Of a stretch of DNA of 23,960 nt, positions 1 through 8,184 are shown piece by piece. The DNA lies in the NCBI GenBank assembly GCA_033557675.1, contig JAWQRM010000340.1:1-23960 (forward strand). Direction: 5' to 3'. Both the position numbers and the translations under genes were made by a program. How positions within the stretch are numbered: position 1 is the first letter of the stretch; every line of letters starts with the position of its first letter. The stretch is from Coptodactyla brooksi. Taxonomy: Eukaryota; Arthropoda; Insecta; Coleoptera; Scarabaeidae. The notes beneath the pieces were generated by a model that saw nothing but the letters and a program-made list of their open reading frames with translations, had not been told where the DNA came from and did no database searches.

Positions 1-666
1 GTTGAGAATCACCCTGTATAGGACCTTCAGAAATATTCAAGTCCTATCTGACTGCAACTCATTAGGCAACCAAACTTGCAGTATGGTAATGATTAAAATA
101 AAACACCCTAATTGCCACAATTAAGAAAGTCAGCTGCGGAACAAAATTAATTTGTTGTTAAATATCAGGAAAAAATTATTGTAGTATACTATTAGAAGGA
201 ACGAAAATTGTATACTTATTAATTAAGCTTGGACATTTCTGAAAGCCCGTTGAACATCGGGGATATCTTAATCAAAGTTGATAATATCTTTTAATAAAAT
301 TATTTTAAAAAGCTTATTAACATTTTCCGAATAAATGCTAAAATTATTTAAAATGCGTCTTTTCACGTTTAATTCTTATGTGTAAATGGCTGTTTCAAAT
401 TATTTGAACCAAAATTTAATTGAATTGATAATTCAACTTGAACAGTTTCTTTAAGGAATGGTACACTTTTCCCCGTAAAAGGGTACAATAAAAAATAATT
501 GTAAATGGACATAAATAGAAAATACGCTTGACAAATATAATTTTAGGTAATACAACGTAGCTTGATGTTTTAATTTACACAGTGCATTAAACGATATTAA
601 AATTTTTAGCTTCTACTGCCACAACTAGACATTTCCGTATTATTATTATTTCTTAATAAAGCTTAC
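1..666 (-). other. NAA60 intron (partial), with a transposon end at the extreme left
   Basis: This is AT-rich sequence downstream of the NAA60 donor at 661..666 and therefore intronic on the minus strand. I see no further NAA60 exon. Bases 10..18 read CACCCTG followed by TA. That is the mirror of the TA-CAGGGTG terminus of the element at 16784, so a mariner-type element probably ends here and extends left of the window. Confidence 0.5.
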
Positions 667-983
667 CTGTTACTAGATGTTATTTCTTCGTACCAATAAT
701 AAGGGTATTCTATAGGAAACCAGTCTTGACATAATGCCTGTACTTCGTCCAAATCGTTAGGACAAAGAAACCGCAGTTGGACGTCGGCTAATGAGTATAA
801 CGGCACTTTCGTATCGCCCAATAACTGACTTGTAACTTCACATCCATTATTTTGGTACCTGCAAGAGACAAATAACAGCTGAGAAAACGACCACCAGAGC
901 AAACCAGCTCAAATCCCCTCGTTTGTGGCAAGATTTGGCGAATTCAAAAATCAAAATCAAAAGTACCAATTTGTCCCAGCCAT
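667..983 (-). CDS. NAA60: N-alpha-acetyltransferase 60 (NAA60/HAT4), 5' part only
   Basis: NAA60 is a Golgi-associated GNAT enzyme that acetylates N-termini of transmembrane proteins from acetyl-CoA (family knowledge). The exon 667..858 encodes VQLRFLCPNDLDEVQALC followed by DWFPIEYPYYWYEEITSSN, which closely matches the start of the animal GNAT domain (first strand, first helix and the WFPIEYP motif). The exon has a good acceptor (tctcttgcag, minus strand) and a strong donor (AACAG|GTAAGC, ending at 667). It enters with the third base of a codon and contains no in-frame ATG, so the start lies upstream. A 17-nt candidate start exon at 967..983 (ATG GCT GGG ACA AAT TG|GTACTT) has the right phase and would give MAGTNW joined to YQNNG. 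This small exon is inference and its donor is weak. The catalytic GNAT core is beyond the left edge. It is divergent from RRP7. The main exon is secure; the start is tentative. Confidence 0.5.
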
Positions 984-1656
984 TAAGTTCACATTGATGA
1001 GTCGATTTCTAAAATGGAATTTTGTTTGTGCATCTTGAATGGCGCCAATGAAAAGTGAAATAAATAAATAGCAAGTTTTTTGTCATTTTTATGTGTCAAA
1101 TTATCATTTGTTTTCGCACTGATACTGAAGGTCCGATTCGTACGAAGCTCACGGCGCAGGGGCAGCTTCACGAGAATTTATATATTTAAAAATCGTCACC
1201 GAAACTGAAACCACCACGTATTCCAGAATAAATTACTTAAAAGATAGTTATATCTTCGTGGACAGATCACCTCAATTAACATAGATTACAACAAGACTCT
1301 ACTAGATAAGGATTATTAATATTTGAATTATCCCCACTTCCCCAATTCGAAATGAAATTCAAACCTAGCTCTAGTAAGAAATTTAACGCGGCTTTAAACA
1401 GACGTAACAATGTGCACACGCAATTTAACCCGATTTGAACTGAACCGATTTATCTATGTAAATGTTTTCTTGGTTTCCAATTTCAACAATTTCTATAAAT
1501 ACTTAAAGTAAAATATTTACTCAAGTGCATTTTGAAAACAACGATAGGACAGTTTTATAGCATTGATTGGCAATCCTGAGTGCAACTATCTTCACGAATA
1601 TTTGACACGTGTTATTTTGAGGTTAATGTAAGCTGTCATTCTTGTGTTTAAATAAA
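984..1656. promoter_or_regulatory. Divergent NAA60/RRP7 intergenic region
   Basis: About 670 bp separate the probable NAA60 start (minus) from the RRP7 start (plus), so both promoters should lie here. No clear TATA box is placed correctly for either gene. A palindromic E-box inside ACACGTGT sits at 1605..1612, about 45 bp before the RRP7 ATG. An open frame at 989..1171 on the minus strand resembles nothing I recognise and is not called a gene. Confidence 0.5.
1605..1612. promoter_or_regulatory. Palindromic E-box (CACGTG) upstream of RRP7
   Basis: ACACGTGT lies about 45 bp upstream of the RRP7 start codon. CACGTG is the canonical Myc/Max-type E-box. In animals, ribosome-biogenesis genes commonly carry it close to the transcription start (family knowledge). 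That it is used here is inference from position. Confidence 0.5.
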
Positions 1657-4104
1657 ATGGAAGGTTATAAAAGTAAGTCAAATAGAACATGAACAGGTCA
1701 TATGTGGCTCTAAATCAAATTTGCGAACTTACGAACTTTTTTTTATATATTGCATGCGAAATCGAAAAGATAACACTACCACCTACTTCTCGAAATGAAT
1801 TATTTATGTAGTGTTCGCAGTTTACCCGCACACCTATTCACAAATTGTATGCTGAAACTATATTTTCTGGAGTTATTTGTAAAACAATGATGTGCTCTAG
1901 TAAGGAATGAGTGAATGTACTTACAGACCATTAAAGAAAAGGCCACAAATATTTTGTCATCCTGGATATTTTATTATCTAACAAAAAGAAGAAATGTTTC
2001 TATAACGGTATAGGTTTATTGGACGTTTTATAACAACCTGTCCTTCCAGGGATGTTTAGATGGGGTCCTACTTGATTTTCCCGCTTTTTTGGTTGTTTGT
2101 AAGTACGACCTCTATCGGAAATTCCGATATTTCGAAATATAGGTATCGTAAACAATCTCCCAATTTATATAATAAACAAAGCAAAGTATACTATACAACG
2201 ATATGAATAATAAGAGTTAGGTTTTTCCTAAACCTACTTTACCTCAGCATAGGTTACGAGAAATAAATGTATGATCCATACAATAAAAAGTGTTGGAAGT
2301 GGAAGACGATAAGATTTCTTGCATTTATAAGAGACCCGACACATTTGAGTCAGTAATAAACTTTGTTTTGCTGTGTGAAGTTTGGTTTATCCAGTTGAAC
2401 AACATAAGTGATTTTTAGAAATGGAAGAATTATCTAAAGATCAATATAAAAGGTATGTTTGATATTTTTTTCGTTATTGCTGTAAGATTATAATACACTT
2501 TTATTTATTCTCTTTATAGGCTTATTTATGAACAACAACAAAAGAAAATGAAGAAAACCCTAGCGTACCAAAAAGATGGAGTCATGTGAATCGAGACGAA
2601 CTCTGCGCCTGCATTGGTTTCCTAATCACAATAGGTGTACATCATTTTAACAATGAATACCTGAAAGTTTTATAACAGTCTAATTTATATCCCCTTCATA
2701 GAGCAACAATAGCGTTCAACAGCCATTCGTCAAATATATAGATTGTTATGTTTCCCAAACATAACATGAAAAGTTATGTTTGGGAAAATATTTCTTTGTG
2801 ACAATTGTAAAATATGTTCATTCCTATGAAATAACCCATAAAATATCAAAGATCTTTAGGTTTGGAATAAGTTCGTTTATTTCCTTCTTCCTTATTTCTT
2901 TGGGTACTACTATGACTACAATCACGACTGTATGGATTCAATTACCTATAACTGTCTTTATGGCTTCAATTATAACACTGTTCCTAATCTAGATGCTACT
3001 TATATACTAACAATTGTTTTGCTAAGTCAGCATTGTGTGAGTCACTGCTGGTGTCGTGTTTATGCTCTACATTCTCGACGTAATAATTACTGTTCGTTTA
3101 CGGAGGCTCATCTTGCAGTTGACCCATCACACCTAAATGATTTTTCATTATTTTTTCCATCGTTTTAATGATTGTATATTATACAATCTTATTATTTTTA
3201 TTAAGAGTATGCATATTCTGATTTAGAAGAAGCATATTTCTAAAAGAACTTGTCGTAGTTTGATGATATGTGGTTGGAGACACATTTGACCTGATAATAT
3301 GTACTCTATATATCATAATATTATATGATATATAGAGTATATATTATATATATCATAATATATATTTATATTCACTTACCTTTTCTAGTAATAGGATGCA
3401 GATATTCGCCAGAATCGATGGCAATTAACGAATTGTTTGTTAAAGAACATAGAGTTCGACATTACACAGAAGACAAACCTGCAAGTAAAACTTTGTTTAT
3501 CCTAAATGTACCTCCGTATGCAACAGAAGAAAATTTTAAAAACGCATTTTCCACAGTGGGGAAAATCCAATCTGTTCAATTTTACAACAGTCATGAAAAT
3601 TTATCTGTTCAAAGTAAAGACTTAGGATTCAAAGTCGGTTTCGTTGTATATGAAAATGGATCAGATTTACAAAAAGCCTTACTTTTAAAACAACTACCTC
3701 CCCTTGCCAATACAAAAGATGCAAAAGAATTCGGAATTGCAAAATGGGCAATGGAGTACAACGCGTCAATTGTAAGCAGAGAGGAGTTGGCTGCTCGATG
3801 TAAGATGATAATTGCGAGGTATGATAAGAAACAGTTGAACGCTAGCAAAAATGAGCAAATGGTAGACGAGGAAGGTTGGACAGTGGTAACGGGAAAAGGA
3901 AAATATGCTGGAACTCCCAGAACAGAAACTGGACAGACAAAGTTGCATGAAAAATTAAAACGGAAAGGTGTCAAAGATTTCTACACATTCCAAATTAAGG
4001 AGAAGAAGATGCAAAAAATTGTTGAGCTGAGAAAAAAGATGGAAGAAAATAAGAAACGGCTTGAGGCTATTCGGAGTCAACGAAAATTTAAACCATTCAG
4101 TTGA
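1657..4104 (+). CDS. RRP7A: Ribosomal RNA-processing protein 7 (RRP7/RRP7A)
   Basis: RRP7 acts in the nucleolus in early 18S rRNA processing as part of the small-subunit processome (family knowledge). The coding sequence is join(1657..1672, 3389..4104), 243 residues. Exon 1 is ATGGAAGGTTATAAAA followed by a near-consensus donor GTAAGT. The acceptor is ttttctag at 3388. Splicing restores codon ATA and gives MEGYKIIGCRYSPES, which aligns without gaps to the GYxxIPIKFS start of animal RRP7. An RRM-like domain covers about residues 40-105, with LFILNVPPY as the RNP2-like strand and VGFVVY as the RNP1-like strand. DEEGWTVV at about 165-172 and the C-terminal QRKFKPF are family hallmarks, and a basic Lys/Arg-rich helix precedes the end. 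An AATAAA at 4147..4152 lies 43 bp past the stop. The longer frame starting at 3325 is intronic and AT-rich, so I reject that start. The small first exon is supported by phase and homology but not by transcript data. Confidence 0.5.
2113..2140. repeat. Two overlapping short palindromes
   Basis: TATCGGAA-A-TTCCGATA (2113..2129) overlaps the perfect 14-bp palindrome ATATTTCGAAATAT (2127..2140). They lie in RRP7 intron 1. Function is unknown; the site could be a protein-binding site or transposon subterminal sequence. Confidence 0.5.
2421..2741 (+). pseudogene. piggyBac-type transposase N-terminal remnant (inside RRP7 intron 1)
   Basis: A reading frame starts MEELSKDQYK and is interrupted by what looks like a 67-bp intron (GTATGT at 2453, AG at 2519). 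It continues as RLIYEQQQKKMK and then shifts frame into PKRWSHVNRDELCACIGF, LITIGVHHFNNEYLK, a stop, QSNLYPLHRATIAFN and a second stop at 2739..2741. The block 'W...REEL.A.IGxLLxxGxxH' followed by 'LxPLxRATMxxNRF' is typical of the N-terminal half of DDE_Tnp_1_7 (piggyBac) transposases. The catalytic aspartates, the C-terminal cysteine-rich domain and TTAA-flanked ends are not visible, so this is a truncated, frameshifted fossil. It lies in the sense direction of RRP7. The piggyBac assignment rests on recalled family patterns and should be checked by search. Confidence 0.5.
2745..2787. repeat. Nested inverted repeat, 15-bp stem
   Basis: 2751..2765 (tttcccaaacataac) is exactly complementary to 2773..2787 across a 7-nt loop. 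The left arm is itself palindromic (GTTATGTTT at 2745..2753 against AAACATAAC at 2757..2765), so the 9-mer occurs three times in alternating orientation. It directly abuts the end of the piggyBac fragment. Confidence 0.5.
3302..3339. repeat. Perfect 16-bp AT-rich hairpin next to the RRP7 acceptor
   Basis: 3302..3317 (tactctatatatcata) pairs exactly with 3324..3339 around a 6-nt loop. A second partial copy of the tatatcataata motif follows at 3348..3362. The hairpin ends about 50 bp before the RRP7 exon-2 acceptor at 3388, in branch-point territory. Confidence 0.5.
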
Positions 4105-4146
4105 ATATTTTTTGATATGAGCTTGTACATACATTTTGTGAAATTA

Positions 4147-4152
4147 AATAAA
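4147..4152 (+). terminator. RRP7 polyadenylation signal
   Basis: AATAAA, 43 bp after the RRP7 stop codon and on the same strand, is the nearest canonical poly(A) signal. Confidence 0.5.
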
Positions 4153-4308
4153 ATAACCAACTTGGATTTAAACAAATTTGTCTAATATCTAAAATATAAA
4201 TAATACAGTACCTTCTCTAAAACATGCATTCAAATATATACAAACAGATCATGAAAAATATAGAACAATTAAATATAAATATTATTTCAATAAAATATTG
4301 CAGGATAT

Positions 4309-4572
4309 TTAGAAAGAAAAAGAAGTAAAGCATTTCAAGGTTCCTCTTGCTAACTGATCCCTCTTTTTATTTTCACAGCATGATGAGTGAATTTTTTTAC
4401 TGTTGTCTGTGCACTGTGGCAGTTGAGTACTGATTTGGATGATGTCACAATTGTTCTGCAAATTAAAAATCGCTTGCTTGTTATCCGTAAAAATAGTTCG
4501 TATTTTTGCTTGGGTAATTTTATTGACTGCTATATCAATAGCAGTTAATTCAATTGGTACTGGTGTGGAAAA
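4309..4572 (-). pseudogene. Retroelement RNase H domain remnant
   Basis: An 87-codon open stretch (minus strand, stop at 4309..4311) reads ...PVPIELTAIDIAVNKI... then KIRTIFTDNKQAIFNLQ and ends ...KKRDQLARGT. These match three landmarks of retroelement RNase H in order: the 'AELxAIxxAL' catalytic-Glu helix, the 'IFTDSxxAIxxL' catalytic-Asp strand, and the terminal 'ADxLAKxGT'. The segment between the second and third landmarks is shortened, and the Ser of TDS is Asn. The domain usually sits at the C-terminus of non-LTR retroelement ORF2. No reverse transcriptase motif is recognisable nearby, so this is a fragment downstream of RRP7 in the opposite orientation. Assignment is by motif memory, moderately confident. 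Confidence 0.5.
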
Positions 4573-6307
4573 TCTGCTTAGGAGTTTATGTTCCTCAAGA
4601 TCTTATTATATATTTGGATGTTTGGAGAATTAAATTCTAGTTGCTATTTATAATTTCAGAATGTCCCTTAGGGCAATTATTTCGAACAGTTATATATTGG
4701 ATATTTTGTTTAATTTTTATGTATATATATTTTTTATAGCTGCTTGCCTTAATGACTATCTTAAAACCCTTCTGTTTTAGAGTAGAATTAGAAATCTGTA
4801 AAACACTTGTATGACATATATTTTTCGCGTTTTCAAAGCCTTGTTGCCTTTAAAGCCCATTTTTAAAGACCTATATTAAAAAGCAAATCTTTCAAAAAGT
4901 CGAAATACCGATTTTTCAAGAAAAACTCAAAAACAAAAAGCATAATTTAGAATGAGATAATTATACAACTGGTACTAACAGGCATGATGCAATAACTATA
5001 CTTGGAAATGAACTACGTGATGTTAATTTGTATGGGGACGTCGTCCAAACCAAGACATCTCTATCCAGTTCTGTTGAGGTCGATTCAGACATATTCTTTT
5101 CATAATAAAATTGTACGATTTGTAAGCATTTTAATTAATGTCCCATCAGTTTACAGGATAACTAGAAAATATAAATTCCCTATGTTCAACAGTTTTCAAA
5201 TGTCATGCTAACTCAAATTTATAGACAAAATAAAATTAAATCATTATTTTTTTGACATGATACTCTAGCAGCACAAGAACACGCAAATGTAGTAGGTCAA
5301 ATCAATTGTTCTGGGGATTCGAAATATGTAAAAATGTACAAGGTGATCCATTCAAAAATCGAAAATGGGATTCTTTTCCAATGCAAATATGTATCTTGGT
5401 TGTCATATTACCTACAACAAATTTCATTTAGTTAATCTAAATTAAGAGTCCAAAATGAATCTGATTTCCGCCCTGGAGAAAGATAAGAAGAACACATTTT
5501 ATTTAAAGTTGGAAAATGATTTTATTTTATTCTTTAGCCGACAACCTTAACCATTTAAAACCAACCATTTGCTTCAGGGTGCAACCATAAAACTTTATTA
5601 TGAAAACAAGGTGGCATTCTCTGTCATGTCCGCTTCAGTCTGAACAGATCTTCATAAGGCTGCAGAGGATCTTTTAAGACATTCTTTCTGTTCGACAACA
5701 ACATAGTCAGTTTCCTGCCAACTTTTGCATTTACCTTACATCTTGGTACCATTCGTACGATTTTCTTGCATGCGGATCCCATTTTACCAAATTTATATAT
5801 TAAACTGAGGAATATTCCTTTTCTTGTGATAACTTAAATTGTACTTCACATTTGCTACAAGGTGTTTGTTTTCATATTAATTTTTATTTATTATAAATTT
5901 ATTAATTTTTATAAATTTTACGGTATTGCATATCGTGAAAACATAAATGTCTTAAGAGACAGGGTCATTAATGCCTGTAGAAAAGTTCCACATGAGCTTT
6001 TATGTTATCGAATATTGCTGTTTGTGTATAGCCCATAATGGAGAAAACTTCAAACAGTGTCTGTAGTTATTATAATTGAGCTGTATTTGAAAGCTTATAT
6101 TTTTGAAACTACTCCACAGAAAAATTGAAGAAAAGCTCATTACACTCCGCATTTATCATACGAAAAACTCAATGTACCTCCAGCTTGTGCTGAAAACAAG
6201 AAAGTACCCGTTTTTTTACCAGTTCTGTGCGATTGCTCATCTTTAATAATTTGTTTCTTGCAAAGTAACCACTCAAATATTACGAAATTTGGACTGGACA
6301 TAGACTG

Positions 6308-6354
6308 CTCTATCTGAGGCATAAGAGAAAACTACTCTTATGCCTCAGATAGAG
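6308..6354. repeat. Perfect 20-bp hairpin, 7-nt loop
   Basis: 6308..6327 is the exact reverse complement of 6335..6354, separated by AAAACTA. Nothing terminator-like or tRNA-like accompanies it, and neither arm is low-complexity. Confidence 0.5.
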
Positions 6355-7185
6355 TATGATCCAAAAAACCATTTGTCGTTTTTAGGTTCATTCGGGTAAT
6401 AATCCTTACTTTATTTGACATTTTTTTATTGTATAAAATCACAATAAGATTATATAAATTTTTATGAATTGAATTTCAGAAAGAAATTGGTTGTTTTTAT
6501 TTTTGAACTAAAGCAGAATATCGCAATGCGGTTTCCATAAATAAAATTGGTAAATAGACGATAAATAAAGTAGTTACACTCTCCTTCAATTTTTGATATC
6601 CACTCGGCATACCGTGCTGGAAAATACATCTTGTCCCATAGGGGTATCGTATCATCGTCTGATTGGTGGACGAGTCGGGTGATTCCGGAGATCGCACGAC
6701 AATTAGCGAGTCGTGCACTTGCCTCGACAGCTTTGACGAACGCATATCTCAACCGTTTTTACAACCGACAAGAGGGTTCAAATTTTCAGTTTGTGCGACA
6801 TTTTGTCGCCTATGTCACTTGATATTTAAATGAACTCATAATAAAAATTATTTTAGCTCATCAAACTATTACTCCAGAAATACTCTTCAGAGTGAGGAGA
6901 CATTTCTACGACAGGTTAAGGTATTGTTTGGCGAAATAGGAGGCATCTTTAAATTAGGAGGAATCTTTCATTTAGTTTTATTTTTAAATCTTAGAATTAT
7001 TTTATTTTAAAGTGACCTTTTATTTGAATAGTAATGAAGTTTTTGTTTGTCCGCCGAACTTAAACGTTCGAAAGGAGATGAATGAACATTTATTGATAGA
7101 ATGAGCGAGTTAAAAAATAACCAGACATGAGTACATACTCCTATGACATCAGAAGTCTTACTAAGTACTCGCACCGTAGATCAAG

Positions 7186-7219
7186 TGAGCTCGTGAGGTA
7201 GAGGGAGGTCACGGGCTCA
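7186..7219. repeat. Imperfect 11-bp inverted repeat
   Basis: TGAGCTCGTGA (7186..7196) pairs with TCACGGGCTCA (7209..7219) with one non-Watson-Crick position and a 12-nt loop. It lies in a locally GC-richer stretch beyond the likely 3' end of trailer hitch. Confidence 0.5.
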
Positions 7220-7414
7220 TGGCGGAAGTGTTATGTGTATCTGCTATGAGACAAGAGTTTCCTATACAGTATATCCTTATATAAGTTAAGGATTCTTACT
7301 TCCGAAAAATACATTTGTTTAGAAGAAATAGATAAAAAACAAAACATTAATTCACCTCGCATATATTTTTTAGTTGATACGCGGAAAAAGGGTAATAAAC
7401 AAATTTTAGATTAT

Positions 7415-8184
7415 AATATTTATTTGAAAATCTGATTTTACAATACAAAGTATCATCTTAGAATACAAATGTCTAATATTAACAATAAATACAACAGCAT
7501 CTCTATATTTTATTTCTCTCGTGATCTCTGTTGCTCTCATTATTACACTGTCTCATCTGTTAATGATGACATGTGCAACAGAACAAAAAATACGACATCG
7601 CTTATTATAAGACTTACACATTAACCTCCTCGGAACAACAGTTAATGATTGATGAGTGGGTAGCACAGTATAAATAATCAAAATATTGGGCTTAAAAATA
7701 AAAACGTGTTATATCAGCCACTACTCTGTCTTGTTCTAAATACCATCGATACCATGCTGGTGAGTACATGAAAACAAATTAAATTAAAAGTATATTCCTT
7801 TGTACCCGAAAGTTGTGGGCAGTAAATGTAGAAAACGAAAATTTGTAATACAACCATCCTACAGCAATCTTACAGTAAAAATTATCACCTAACAGCGTTT
7901 GAGTTTACTGGCAACGAGAACGGAACTAAACAATGATTTGTGGTATACAAAACGAAAAGAACAATTGAACTAAATAAAAAAAATACCAAACAGAATATGA
8001 ATGAGCATGCTGTTGATCTCCGCTCCGATACAGGAGTAAATCATCACAGTTCCCATTTTTGAACTAAACAAAAATCCTTTTTTCTTCCATTTGCCGTTCG
8101 CTTACATTATACAATAGAATCTTTCATACCAACCATAGTATTTGCATCGCCCTCGGTTGACAGCACTTCACGTAGATCTTTCTT
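7415..8184 (-). other. Probable 3' UTR of trailer hitch
   Basis: Downstream of the stop codon at 8185..8187 the minus strand runs open-free and AT-rich with no recognisable gene. Reverse-strand AATAAA hexamers at 7509..7514 and about 7420 are candidate poly(A) signals. The left boundary is inferred, not seen. Confidence 0.5.

Larger units (their letters stand above)
4573..7400. other. Intergenic region between convergent RRP7 and trailer hitch
   Basis: No conserved gene is recognisable across about 2.8 kb. Small open frames at 5002..5211, 6140..6322, 6462..6752 and 6631..6822 lack family signals. A transposon-like block at 5338..5790 and a GC-rich block at about 6595..6800 stand out from the AT-rich surroundings but I cannot assign them. 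A 20-bp perfect hairpin lies at 6308..6354 and an imperfect 11-bp one at 7186..7219. Confidence 0.5.

Noticed and set aside
989..1171. Upstream NAA60 coding exon from a 60-codon open frame
   Set aside because: The peptide has no similarity to NAA60 N-termini, and the frame ends in a stop before any suitable donor.
3609..3974. Minus-strand open frames within RRP7 exon 2
   Set aside because: They are antisense to a clearly conserved exon; composition reflects the complementary Lys/Glu-rich coding strand.
4439..4633. Small plus-strand hydrophobic ORF
   Set aside because: It is antisense to the RNase H remnant; the hydrophobic look comes from the complement of its coding frame.
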